Source: Ardenticatenaceae bacterium
Lineage (GTDB): Bacteria; Chloroflexota; Anaerolineae; Promineifilales; Promineifilaceae
Direction: 5' to 3'
NCBI GenBank assembly: GCA_020634435.1
Contig: JACKBS010000004.1
Location: forward strand, 682,001 to 746,000
DNA: 64,000 bases
The notes under the pieces are model-generated. The model worked only from the letters and a program-made list of their open reading frames with translations. It searched no databases and was not told the DNA's origin. The first letter of the stretch is position 1, and each line of letters begins with the position of its first letter. This document shows, in pieces, positions 34,571-42,746 of the stretch. Made by a program: the position numbers and the translations under genes.

Positions 34571-36041
34571 CGTGCTTACGGTCCGGCAGGAACGATGGCT
34601 CATTGGCTTGCTGTTTGTCATTATGCTGGTAAAGGGGGCGCTTTGGAGTCTGGCTTTTCCGCTGTGGCAGGGGCCGGATGAAGACGATCATTACGCCGTC
34701 ATTCAGTTTATTGGCGAAAACGGCCGTCTCCCCGACGAGGCCGATGTTTGGCTACCTGATGAAGTAGCCCTCTCGCGCGAACTGGCCGACGTGGGCCGAC
34801 TGGACTACAACCCGGAGCAGCGCCAGGGGTGGAGCAACCAATCCGTGGGTTTGCGTGAGGCGGAGTTTGACAGTTTGCCACCTGCCAGCCGCACCAGTAC
34901 CGAGACCCAAATCACTGGCAAGCTGATGCACGCCACGCCACTGTATTATCTGCTGGCGGCCATTCCCTACCGGCTGGTGGGCTACGATCAAAATTTGCTG
35001 GTACGGATGCAGGTGCAGCGCCTGTTTGCTGTGTTGCTCAGCAGCCCGATTGTGCTGGCCGCTTACCTCATTGTCCAGCTCTTGTTCCCCAACAATCAGG
35101 CGATGCGGTTGACCATTCCCATTTTGGTTACGTTTCACCCACAGCTGACGCAGATGACGGCCGTTATTTCCGTCGATGGCTTCTTTTTTGTGCTGTACAC
35201 CCTGCTCATCTATTTTTGCCTACGGGTGTTGCGTGATGGGTTGGATATGAAAACGGCCGTTCTCATTGGCCTCACCTTTGCTGCGGCATTTTTAATCAAG
35301 CCCACGATTAACGGATTTGTCCCCCTGGTGGCGTTAGTAGTGCTTTATGATTGGTGGCGGCGCAAGGGGGAACGGTGGTCGGTCTTTTGGGCGGCTGTCG
35401 TGATGAACGGCATCATTTTGCCCCCCGCCGCCTGGTGGATGGCCCGCAGTTGGCGCATTAACCATGATCTGTTTTATTTCAACCCAGTGGTGGAAGGACA
35501 CCGAATCATCAACAATCCGTTTTATGATTATCAATTCCTACCCCACATGCTGGATTATTACCAGTCGGTTTGGGGCGGTTTGTTCGTAACCTGGTGGGCT
35601 CATTTTGGCTGGGTCGATACGCCGCTGCCGCCGTGGGTGTACCACTTGCTGCGCGTTTTAACCGTGCTGGCTATTGCCGGTTTAGCCTGGAAGTTGGGCC
35701 GAGATTGGGCGAAACGGCCGTCCTTCACGCAATGGCAAACCAGACAGTGCATGGCCCCACCGATCGTCTGGCTCTTCCTGGCGCTGACGCTGCTGGTGCC
35801 CGTGCTGCTGCTGCAAGGGTACGATTTGACGTTTTGGTGGGAATATGGCAACGGTCGTGGCTTGCAAGGGCGGTATTGGTTGGGCACAGTGGTGCCGATG
35901 CTCACCTTTTTTACCCTGGGTCTGCTCTTTTGGCTGCCGCCGCGCTGGAGACCAGCGGCTCATTGGTTTTTGCGTCTGGGCATGGTGTGGTTTAATTTTG
36001 TGGCGCTGCTGGGCTACATCCTGCCCCGATACTATTTGTAA
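34563..36041 (+). CDS. GT-C-type membrane protein without the C-terminal module
   Basis: 492 residues, ~11 spans, starting at GTG 34563 inside the end of the methyltransferase. First outer loop GPDEDDHYAVIQFIGENGRL (Asp39-Glu40, Asp41-Asp42-His43) is the acidic site of GT39/DUF2142-like proteins and closely follows that of the gene at 26146. A loop GKLMHATPLYYLLAAIPYRL precedes TM2. Unlike most large membrane proteins of the cluster it ends right after the last span; the missing beta module occurs instead at the end of the next gene, 12 bases downstream, suggesting a split pair. Confidence 0.75.
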   Translation: MTDVLTVRQERWLIGLLFVIMLVKGALWSLAFPLWQGPDEDDHYAVIQFIGENGRLPDEADVWLPDEVALSRELADVGRLDYNPEQRQGWSNQSVGLREAEFDSLPPASRTSTETQITGKLMHATPLYYLLAAIPYRLVGYDQNLLVRMQVQRLFAVLLSSPIVLAAYLIVQLLFPNNQAMRLTIPILVTFHPQLTQMTAVISVDGFFFVLYTLLIYFCLRVLRDGLDMKTAVLIGLTFAAAFLIKPTINGFVPLVALVVLYDWWRRKGERWSVFWAAVVMNGIILPPAAWWMARSWRINHDLFYFNPVVEGHRIINNPFYDYQFLPHMLDYYQSVWGGLFVTWWAHFGWVDTPLPPWVYHLLRVLTVLAIAGLAWKLGRDWAKRPSFTQWQTRQCMAPPIVWLFLALTLLVPVLLLQGYDLTFWWEYGNGRGLQGRYWLGTVVPMLTFFTLGLLFWLPPRWRPAAHWFLRLGMVWFNFVALLGYILPRYYL

Positions 36042-36053
36042 GCGAGTGCAAGG

Positions 36054-37784
36054 TTGAAACGTCAATCTCCAATCCCCAATCTCCAATCTCCCTGGTATGT
36101 GACGGCCGTTCTTGCCCTGCTCCTCATTTTGTTGCTAGTTTTTGGCCAGTGGCGCAGCACTGGCACCGGGGCGCAGGTGCAGGTGCCTATGTTTTATGAC
36201 GCCCATTACCTGTTCCCGCGACCCTGGACCCAGACCCAGGAAGTGCCCGGCGTACCGGAGCCGTTTCCGGTAGCGTTTTATGGACCGAACACCATTAGCC
36301 AGACTTTTGTGAGTGGAGCAAATAATTTAACGGCCGTTGAACTCTGGCTGCGTTCACCGCAGATAGGGGGTGTCACTGTGACGCTGTCTGATGAGAGCGG
36401 CCCGCTTTACGAAGCCCAGCTTGATGATTTCAACCCAGACGGCGGCTACGTGCGTTTCACTTTCCCCACGATTCAAGCTGCCGAAGGGCGCACGTTTCAG
36501 GTTACGCTGGCCGCACCAGAGGCCTCGCAGCGTGATCCGGCAGTTACACGTGCAGTGGGTGGCGATCGATTGGGCGGCCGTTTTTTGCTGAACGAATACG
36601 CCCGACCGGGTAATTTGGAATTGCGTACTTACGTGACGGGAACGGCCGTTGGCGATGCTCTCGGCGAACAGCTGCTGCCAGACCTTTTCCGCGAACGCTT
36701 GCGGCAGTACAAACCGCCGCTTTTCAAAGGCCAGATGTTTGCCGGGTTATTGGCGTTAACTGGACTGTTAACCTTGGGCCTGTTTGCTTGGCTGCTGGCG
36801 GGGCGGCTTAAGCAGAGCGGTGGCTGGCTGCTGGCGGGTTTGTTGTTGGTTGGCTTGGGCTGGCAGCTTGGCGCGGGCCGGGTTTATCTGCCCATTTTGC
36901 AGCGTGATCAACCTTTGGTGACGGTAACGGCCGTTGCTCAACCCACCAATTATCAGGAGTTGCGCGTTGTCAACGACCTGAGCGCTGTTTTGTGGACGGC
37001 CGAGCGGCTGCCAGAAAAGCGTTTTGTGGCCACTGAACTGGGCAATTATCCAACCATTCGCGTGCCTGCGGCGTCTGCTTTGGAATATCCAATTACGGTG
37101 CCGCTGAACGGCCGTTTGCAAACCGGCCTACAAGCAGAGGGTGAGGGCAGTCTGCTGATGACCGTAACGTTTAACGGGGAGACAGTGACCGAAACGGCCG
37201 TTGCTGCTGGTGAAGTGCCGCAATGGCTCGATGTTGACCTCACGCCGTGGCAAGGACAGGGCGGCATTTTGCGCCTGGTAACAGAGCCAGTTGTGGGGAC
37301 GCCCAACGGGTTGTGGTTAATGCCACAGCTTTTGGCTTGGCGCGATTGGTTGTTGGCTGAACTGCCAGAAACGGCCGTTCCTGCGGGCCATCGCCTGGGG
37401 AATGACATTAGTTTGCTGGGCTATTCGGTGGAGCCAGCCGCGCCCCAGCCGCAGGATGTGGTGACGGTGACGTTGTACTGGCGTGGGGAACGGCCGTTGT
37501 CAGCCAACGCCACCGTTTTTGTCCACGCTCTGGACGCAGCGGGTGAACTGGTGGCCCAAAGCGATGGCCAGCCGGTGCAGAACAGTTATCCGCTGGCCAA
37601 CTGGCCCGCCGGGACCATCATTGCCGACCAGCATCAATTCATCTGGCCCTCAGACGAGGAACTCAGCCAAATTGCGGTTGGTTTTTATGATCCGGTGACG
37701 CTCGTCCGTTTGCCTGTGCAAAATCCTGATGGCTCGCCCGATGCCAATGGTCAGGCGCTGCTGCCCGTTGTGGAGACGCCATGA
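36054..37784 (+). CDS. Membrane-anchored beta-rich protein ending in the shared module
   Basis: 576 residues. One span near 17-35, a beta-rich outer region (TISQTFVSGANNLTAVELWL, YVRFTFPTIQAAEGRTFQVT), two more spans near 225-275, another beta domain, and the shared C-terminal module (~450-575: TVFVHALDAAGELVAQSDGQ, IAVGFYDPVTLVRLPV). No GT-C acidic site. The start is uncertain: TTG 36054 gives MKRQSPIPNLQSPWYV, whose codons are a run of the AATCTCC heptamer repeat; a GTG in WYV further on is possible. Its stop overlaps the flippase start (ATGA). It probably partners the GT-C protein upstream. Confidence 0.68.
   Translation: MKRQSPIPNLQSPWYVTAVLALLLILLLVFGQWRSTGTGAQVQVPMFYDAHYLFPRPWTQTQEVPGVPEPFPVAFYGPNTISQTFVSGANNLTAVELWLRSPQIGGVTVTLSDESGPLYEAQLDDFNPDGGYVRFTFPTIQAAEGRTFQVTLAAPEASQRDPAVTRAVGGDRLGGRFLLNEYARPGNLELRTYVTGTAVGDALGEQLLPDLFRERLRQYKPPLFKGQMFAGLLALTGLLTLGLFAWLLAGRLKQSGGWLLAGLLLVGLGWQLGAGRVYLPILQRDQPLVTVTAVAQPTNYQELRVVNDLSAVLWTAERLPEKRFVATELGNYPTIRVPAASALEYPITVPLNGRLQTGLQAEGEGSLLMTVTFNGETVTETAVAAGEVPQWLDVDLTPWQGQGGILRLVTEPVVGTPNGLWLMPQLLAWRDWLLAELPETAVPAGHRLGNDISLLGYSVEPAAPQPQDVVTVTLYWRGERPLSANATVFVHALDAAGELVAQSDGQPVQNSYPLANWPAGTIIADQHQFIWPSDEELSQIAVGFYDPVTLVRLPVQNPDGSPDANGQALLPVVETP
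36063..36091. repeat. Tandem heptamer (CCAATCT) run at a gene 5' end
   Basis: Four near-identical seven-base units (CAATCTC, CAATCCC, CAATCTC, CAATCTC) form the first codons of the gene at 36054. The same unit occurs in the intergenic hairpins at 40024, 41203 and 43503 and inside the gene at 43568. Confidence 0.75.
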
Positions 37785-39040
37785 TTTTGCGGTTCCGCTC
37801 TTTGCTCCGCTCTCCAGATACCCGCGATGGCGTCATCATGACCGCTGCGACCGTGTTGGCGGGTGGGTTTGATTATTTGGTGCTGGTGGTAGCGGGTGTG
37901 CTTCTCTCTGACCCGGCGGCGATTGCTTTTTTGGCGGTCATGAACCTGCTGAAGATTGCCGAGCAGGTCACCTGGGTCATTCGCAATGTGGTGGCCTACT
38001 ACACGGCCGAGCTGGCGGTGCAGGCCGACGCCCAAACGCGGATTGGCCGGTTTGTGCGTGGCCGCTGGCGCTGGGCCTGGCGCTGGGGGCTGCTGGTGGC
38101 ACTGTTGTTTGGCCTGGCCGCCCCGCTAACCAATCGGCTGATCAACGCGAACTCAACCGCGGCGGTGGTAGCCGCCGGACTGGCGCTCCTCTTCTTTTTT
38201 GTGCGCCCGGTTACCGATGGCGCGTTGCAAGGGGTGCAGAATTTCCTAGGGCTGGGCAGTGTGGTAGTGTTGCAGGCGGTACTGCGTTTTGGCTTAACGG
38301 CCGTTCTCATTTGGGCTGGTTTGGAGTTGGTCGGCGCGGTATTGGCTCTGCCCCTGGCCAGTGGCCTAGCGCTGCTGCTAGCGCTGTGGCTGCTGCGTCA
38401 TTATTTCCGTGAACAGCCAGCATCCGAATCGCTCAAGATCAGCTTTAGCTATTCGGCCATCACCCTGGTGGGTTTGTTGGCGTTTGCCGTGCTGGTTTAC
38501 AGCGATGCCATCCTGGTGAATCGGCTGTTTGCCGAAACGGCCGCTTCACAATACACACCAGTGAACGTGTTGGCGCGGATTAACCTGTTTGTCCCGGTGG
38601 CCCTGGGCATGGTGCTGTTCCCCAAGGCGACGCAGCGCCAGGCGCTGGGCCAGGATGCCCGGCCGATGCTGCTGCTGGCTCTGGCGGCCACCCTGCTGCC
38701 GGGATTGATCCTGACGGCCCTATTTTTCTTGTTCCCCGGCTGGATTGTGGCGCTCGTTTTCCGGGGGCAGTATGCCGATCCTGGCCCCTTATTAGGTTGG
38801 ATTGGTCTGGCGACGACGCTGTTTGCTGGGGTAAACATCTGGCTGAACTATGCCTTGTCTTTGGGCAAACGGCCGTTCGTCTTTTTACTGGCACTGATTG
38901 CATTGGGGCAGATAACGGCCGTTTTGCTGCTGCACCACACTTTGTTGACCATTGCCTGGGTTCTGTTGGCTTCTGGTTTGCTAGCCAACCTGGCTGGAGC
39001 CTTCCTTCTATTGCGCCCAACGCAGGCTAATCGTAGCTGA
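37781..39040 (+). CDS. Wzx-like polysaccharide flippase
   Basis: 419 residues, ~12 hydrophobic segments, matching the MATE/MOP superfamily of lipid-linked oligosaccharide translocases (RIGRFVRGRWRWAWRW, VRPVTDGALQGVQNFLGLGS, VNVLARINLFVPVALGMVLF, FPKATQ). Such proteins move undecaprenyl-pyrophosphate-linked units to the outer leaflet, where GT-C and polymerase enzymes act. Its ATG overlaps the previous stop by four bases, so translation is coupled. It is the only dedicated flippase seen in the cluster besides the GtrA domain at 30781. Confidence 0.8.
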   Translation: MILRFRSLLRSPDTRDGVIMTAATVLAGGFDYLVLVVAGVLLSDPAAIAFLAVMNLLKIAEQVTWVIRNVVAYYTAELAVQADAQTRIGRFVRGRWRWAWRWGLLVALLFGLAAPLTNRLINANSTAAVVAAGLALLFFFVRPVTDGALQGVQNFLGLGSVVVLQAVLRFGLTAVLIWAGLELVGAVLALPLASGLALLLALWLLRHYFREQPASESLKISFSYSAITLVGLLAFAVLVYSDAILVNRLFAETAASQYTPVNVLARINLFVPVALGMVLFPKATQRQALGQDARPMLLLALAATLLPGLILTALFFLFPGWIVALVFRGQYADPGPLLGWIGLATTLFAGVNIWLNYALSLGKRPFVFLLALIALGQITAVLLLHHTLLTIAWVLLASGLLANLAGAFLLLRPTQANRS

Positions 39041-39055
39041 CCCGGCGCGTGGATG

Positions 39056-39085
39056 TTGGTTCCCACGTCTGACACCCGGTATACT
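39056..39085 (+). promoter_or_regulatory. Internal promoter before the GT2 gene at 39124
   Basis: TTGGTT (39056-39061), 18-base spacer, TATACT (39080-39085), 38 bases upstream of the GTG at 39124 in an 83-base gap. Would give the second half of the cluster its own transcript. Confidence 0.5.
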
Positions 39086-39123
39086 TGCGCTCTTATTTGT
39101 AGCTTTTATCAGGATTAAGTCTG

Positions 39124-40020
39124 GTGATCGATTGTTCAATTGGCATTACCGCTTACAACGAAGCGGCTAATATCGGGAATCTGCTGGCGCACATTCTTGA
39201 ACAGCGCCTGGAAACGGTCGCCATTCAAGAGATTATCGTGGTGGCCAGCGGCTGCACCGACCAAACCGAGGCTATCGTGCAAGAATTTATGGGGCGCGAC
39301 GGCCGTATTCGTCTGCTCAGTCAGCCCCGGCGCGAAGGCAAAGCCTCAGCGATGAACCTGTTTATCCGCGAGGCAGCCAACGATGTGATGATTTTGTGCA
39401 GCGCCGATTTGCAGCCGGAGGCAACGGCTGTTGAACAGCTGGTTGCTCCCTTTGCCGATCCTGAAGTGGGTATGACCGGCTGCCATCCTGTACCGGTAAA
39501 CGATCCAGAAACATTTATGGGCTTTGCTGTGCATTTACAGTGGAAATTGCACCATGCGCTGAATATGTCTGGCGGCTTCAAGGGTGGCGAGATGGTTGGT
39601 TTTCGCCGTTTGTTTGCCCGTATTCCGTACCATACGGCCGTTGATGAAGCCAGTGTGGAACCAATTGTGCGCGGCCAGGGTTACAAGGTGCAATATTGCC
39701 CCGAGGCCATCGTTTACAACAAAGGGCCGGAAAATGTGGCCGACTTTTTGCGTCAGCGGCGACGGATTTATGCCGGGCATATGGAGCTGGCCGCCGAGCT
39801 TGGCTACAAAGTCAGCACTATGTCAGGTGGGAATATTGTGTTCTTGCTGCTCAAGAACCTGGACTGGCGGCCCAAGCAGTTGCTTTGGACGGCGGCGGTG
39901 ATTGGGTTGGAGGTATACGGCCGTTTCCTGGGCAAACGTGATTTTAAAAATCGCAAAAACCATACCGTCTGGGAAATTGCCACCACCACTAAAGAGCTTT
40001 CTCCCACCAAAGAATCCTAG
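39124..40020 (+). CDS. GT2 glycosyltransferase, processive type
   Basis: 298 residues starting at GTG 39124 with AGGA 11 bases upstream. GT-A motifs: SIGITAYNEAANIGNLLAHI, EIIVVASGCTDQTEAI, VMILCSADLQPEATAV (metal site), GGEMVGFRRLF, VDEASVEPIV (ED-like acceptor motif) and FLRQRRRIYAGHME, the Q-x-x-R-R-type motif of processive family-2 enzymes such as hyaluronan or poly-N-acetylglucosamine synthases. It has only one weak C-terminal hydrophobic patch, so it may act as a single-sugar transferase. The next gene, a radical SAM enzyme, follows after an inverted heptamer repeat. Confidence 0.85.
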   Translation: MIDCSIGITAYNEAANIGNLLAHILEQRLETVAIQEIIVVASGCTDQTEAIVQEFMGRDGRIRLLSQPRREGKASAMNLFIREAANDVMILCSADLQPEATAVEQLVAPFADPEVGMTGCHPVPVNDPETFMGFAVHLQWKLHHALNMSGGFKGGEMVGFRRLFARIPYHTAVDEASVEPIVRGQGYKVQYCPEAIVYNKGPENVADFLRQRRRIYAGHMELAAELGYKVSTMSGGNIVFLLLKNLDWRPKQLLWTAAVIGLEVYGRFLGKRDFKNRKNHTVWEIATTTKELSPTKES

Positions 40021-40023
40021 AAG

Positions 40024-40083
40024 GAGATCGGAGATTGGAGATTGGAGACTGATTTAATCTCTAATCTCCAATCTCTAATCTCC
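40024..40083. repeat. Inverted pair of tandem heptamers
   Basis: Left arm GGAGATCGGAGATTGGAGA with further GAGATTG units, right arm of TCTAATC/TCCAATC units (AATCTCTAATCTCCAATCTC). Intergenic, immediately before the radical SAM start; would place a long hairpin in the 5' leader. Close relatives at 41203 and 43503. Confidence 0.8.
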
Positions 40084-40096
40084 CAAAATTATTTCA

Positions 40097-41203
40097 ATGA
40101 AATCAATGCTAGGCGTGCTCGCACGCATCCCTTTATTCAAGCTGTACCGGCGCACGGGCTGGCCCCAGATGCTGCCGCTCAACATCACCCTATCGCCATC
40201 GCCCAAGTGCAACTCCCGCTGCCTTACCTGCAATATCTGGATGAAGCGGGAAAACGAACTCAACCTGGACGAGTGGGAGAAGGTGCTGGCTTCCCTGGGC
40301 AAAGCGCCGTACTGGTTCACTATCAGCGGTGGCGAACCGCTTATGTATCCCCACGTGGTGGAGCTGGCCAAGCTGGCGTACAAACATTGCCAGCCGGGCA
40401 TCATCAACATCCCCACCAACGGCATCCTTAAAAGTGGCCCGGAGCGCGTGCGCGAGATTCTGGAATATTGCACCGACTCGCAGCTCATCATCAATTTGTC
40501 GCTCGATGGCGTCGGCGAAAAACACGACTTTATTCGCGGCGTGGCGGGCAACTTTGAGAAGTTTGAAGAGCGATTGGAGCAATATTTGGCGCTGCGGGAT
40601 GAGTTCCCCAATCTGGCCGTGGGCATTCACTCCGTCGTTTCTGTGTTTAGCGTGGGGCATCTGGATGAGTTGATCGCCTACGCCGAAAATTCCCGCGCTG
40701 ACCAGTTCATCACCGAAATTGCCGAACCGCGCGTGGAGCTGGACACGGTGGGCCTACCCATTACCCCCAGCCCAGAAGCCTACGCCGAGGCAATTGATAA
40801 GCTCATTGCCTACGTGAACAGCAAGCAGTACAAAGGCGTCTCCAGAATTACCGAGGCGTTCCGGGTGGAATATTACAAGCTGGTGAAGCGCATTTTGGAT
40901 GAGCAAGAGCAGGTGATTGGCTGCTTCGCTGGTTGGGCTAGTGCCCAGATTTATGCCGATGGCACCGTCTGGCCCTGCTGCGTCCGCGCCGATGATTTGG
41001 GCAATTTGCGTGAGCACAACTACGATTTCAAAGAAATTTGGTTTGGCGACAAAATCAAAGAAGTGCGCCGCTCCATTTATGAGAAAGAGTGTTACTGTCC
41101 GCTGGCCAATGCCAGCTACACCAACATGCTCATGGATGTGCCCACAGCCAGCCGGGTGGCCACCAAAGTAATCATGCCGGATTCGATTCAGGTACGGAAT
41201 TAG
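40097..41203 (+). CDS. Radical SAM protein with SPASM-like C-terminus
   Basis: 368 residues. The [4Fe-4S]-AdoMet motif is C38-x3-C42-x2-C45 (KCNSRCLTCNIW), followed by TISGGEPLMYP and IINIPTNGILKSGP. The C-terminal part has Cys276, Cys294-Cys295, Cys332 and Cys334 (VIGCFAGW, VWPCCVRADDLGNLRE, KECYCPLAN), spaced as in SPASM-type auxiliary cluster domains of radical SAM enzymes that modify peptides, or that act in cofactor and glycan-linked pathways. The 'YADGTVWPCC' block is typical of this group. Substrate unknown; the small Cys-rich protein just downstream is a candidate partner. No clear ribosome binding site because the upstream sequence is a heptamer hairpin. Confidence 0.85.
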   Translation: MKSMLGVLARIPLFKLYRRTGWPQMLPLNITLSPSPKCNSRCLTCNIWMKRENELNLDEWEKVLASLGKAPYWFTISGGEPLMYPHVVELAKLAYKHCQPGIINIPTNGILKSGPERVREILEYCTDSQLIINLSLDGVGEKHDFIRGVAGNFEKFEERLEQYLALRDEFPNLAVGIHSVVSVFSVGHLDELIAYAENSRADQFITEIAEPRVELDTVGLPITPSPEAYAEAIDKLIAYVNSKQYKGVSRITEAFRVEYYKLVKRILDEQEQVIGCFAGWASAQIYADGTVWPCCVRADDLGNLREHNYDFKEIWFGDKIKEVRRSIYEKECYCPLANASYTNMLMDVPTASRVATKVIMPDSIQVRN

Positions 41204-41261
41204 GAGGAGATTGGAGATTAGAGACTGGAGATTGACCCAATCTCTAATCTCCAATCTCCCT
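41203..41261. repeat. Inverted pair of tandem heptamers
   Basis: GAGGAGATTGGAGATTAGAG on the left and CAATCTCTAATCTCCAATCT on the right, between the radical SAM stop and the small Cys-rich gene. Same unit as at 40024 and 43503. Confidence 0.8.
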
Positions 41262-41279
41262 TCTTGCAAAGGTTTTGCG

Positions 41280-41567
41280 ATGTCATTTGAATGGCTGAAT
41301 AAATTTCACAAGGATATGGAAAAATCGGCCGATTATGCCGAAAAAACGCTGGCGCAGTATCGGCTGGGAATGAAAGCAAATGGCTCCATCGTGGGCGTGG
41401 CCATTTTGGTGGATGAAGATGGCTGCGAGGCGTGTCGTGCTTTGCCTGCCGATGCCGTCTATCACCCGGACGAAGCGCCGCATTTACCCCTGCCGGAATG
41501 CAGTAAAGGCAATCACTGCCGCTGTGTGTATCGTCCCGTGATGACCTACCAGCAAAATGATGAATGA
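41280..41567 (+). CDS. Small cysteine-rich protein next to radical SAM gene
   Basis: 95 residues from ATG 41280, cytosolic by appearance. Five cysteines: Cys49 and Cys52 (DEDGCEACRAL), Cys74, Cys80 and Cys82 (ECSKGNHCRCVYRP), with YHPDEAPHLPLPE between. The spacing CxxC ... Y...D.AP.LPLP.C...CRC.Y.P resembles the metal-binding tail of phage head-morphogenesis (gp7/MuF-type) proteins. This protein consists of little else besides an N-terminal helix. It may bind zinc or, by position, be acted on by the radical SAM enzyme 77 bases upstream; both are inference. Confidence 0.6.
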   Translation: MSFEWLNKFHKDMEKSADYAEKTLAQYRLGMKANGSIVGVAILVDEDGCEACRALPADAVYHPDEAPHLPLPECSKGNHCRCVYRPVMTYQQNDE

Positions 41568-41586
41568 AAAAAGATATGAATTGCGG

Positions 41587-41615
41587 GTAGGGGCAGGTCT
41601 CAGACCTACCCCTAC
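41587..41615. repeat. Short GTAGGGGC-type palindrome
   Basis: GTAGGGGCAGGTCT and AGACCTACCCCTAC around one central C, 29 bp in all, between the small Cys-rich gene and the epimerase gene. Minimal member of the family seen at 1849, 11289, 11468 and 52314. Confidence 0.75.
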
Positions 41616-41645
41616 TTTCTGCGTGCTCTGCGGTGAAAAACTGTG

Positions 41646-42620
41646 ATGAAAGTAGTTGTTACGGGGGCCACGGGATTTGTCGGCGGGGCGCTGGTGCGGG
41701 CTTTGCTGGCTGAGGGGCATAAGGTTGTGGGTGTGAAACGGCCGTCTTCCACACCATCAACCCTCCAACACCCAAACCTCACCTGGGTCACCGCCGATGT
41801 CACCGATCTGGCCAGCCTGCGCGGCTTGCTTGCCGGGGCCGATTGGCTCATTCACGCCGCCGGAATGTTGGGGCAGGCGGGCGTGCCCGAAAGCGACTAC
41901 CTGAAGTTGCATGAGCAGGGCACCAATAATGTGCTAATTGAGGCGGGAAAGGCAAAGGTGCCGCGCGTGCTGTACGTGAGCAGCCCCGGCGTGCTGGGGC
42001 CAGTCAGTGGCCCGCCCGCCGACGAAACCGCGCCGCTGGCTCCCAGCAATCCGTACGAGCGCAGCAAGGCGGCGGCGGAGATGGTGGCCCAGGTGCATGC
42101 CAAAGCAGGCTTACCCGTCATCATTGCTCGGCCAGAATTGATTTACGGGCCGACTGATTTACATGTGCTGGGACTATTTAGGGCGGTGCGCGACGGCCGT
42201 TTCTTCACCATTGACGGTGGCCAGTACACCTGCCACCCGACCTACATTGACGATGCGGTCGCAGGCATGCTGTTGGCTTTGCGGAACGGCCGTTCCGGCG
42301 AAATTTACCACATCACGGGTCCCCAACCGGTCACCTTTCGTAAGTTCGGGCAGACGATTGCCGCCGCGCTCGATGTGCCGCCGCCCAAGCTAAACCTACC
42401 CCGTTGGTTTGCCTGGCTGGGTGCCGCCACGCTGGAAATTGGGCTAGGGCTCATCAAAAAACAGCCGCCGCTGAGCCGCACGGGGGTGGCTTTTTTCAGT
42501 GAAGATCGCCGCTTTTCCTGGCAAAAAGCGCACGACGAGCTCGGCTACACGCCACAATTTGACCTTGAGCGAGGCGTCGCCGAAACGGTGGCCTGGTATC
42601 GGGAAAATGATTTGTTGTAA
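41646..42620 (+). CDS. NAD-dependent epimerase/dehydratase (extended SDR)
   Basis: 324 residues, extended short-chain dehydrogenase acting on NDP-sugars or related substrates. N-terminal nucleotide-binding loop VTGATGFVGG (6-14), Asp51 at the end of strand 3 (WVTADVTD), catalytic Ser112-113 in YVSSPGV and Tyr137-x3-Lys141 in NPYERSKAAAEM, then ARPELIYGP. ATG 41646 used; a GTG one codon earlier is possible. In a glycan cluster it likely shapes a sugar donor, although 3-beta-hydroxysteroid-dehydrogenase-like relatives with other substrates exist. Confidence 0.87.
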   Translation: MKVVVTGATGFVGGALVRALLAEGHKVVGVKRPSSTPSTLQHPNLTWVTADVTDLASLRGLLAGADWLIHAAGMLGQAGVPESDYLKLHEQGTNNVLIEAGKAKVPRVLYVSSPGVLGPVSGPPADETAPLAPSNPYERSKAAAEMVAQVHAKAGLPVIIARPELIYGPTDLHVLGLFRAVRDGRFFTIDGGQYTCHPTYIDDAVAGMLLALRNGRSGEIYHITGPQPVTFRKFGQTIAAALDVPPPKLNLPRWFAWLGAATLEIGLGLIKKQPPLSRTGVAFFSEDRRFSWQKAHDELGYTPQFDLERGVAETVAWYRENDLL

Positions 42621-42673
42621 GCGCAGGCGATTGTTACAGTTGCCTTGGATTTTTGAAAAAGGGTCGCAATTCG

Positions 42674-42739
42674 TAAGTGGCAGGTGGCAAGTATTCTTTG
42701 TTGAGATTGACTTGCAACTTGTCACCTGCAACCTGCCAC
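42674..42739. repeat. Inverted pair of tandem heptamers (second unit type)
   Basis: GTAAGTGGCAGGTGGCAAGT on the left; ACTTGCAACTTGTCACCTGC and AACCTGCCAC on the right, read as seven-base units ACTTGCA, ACTTGTC, ACCTGCA, ACCTGCC. Intergenic, just before the start at 42747. Same design as the GAGATTG elements but a different unit. Confidence 0.7.
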
Positions 42740-42746
42740 AAAAAAC

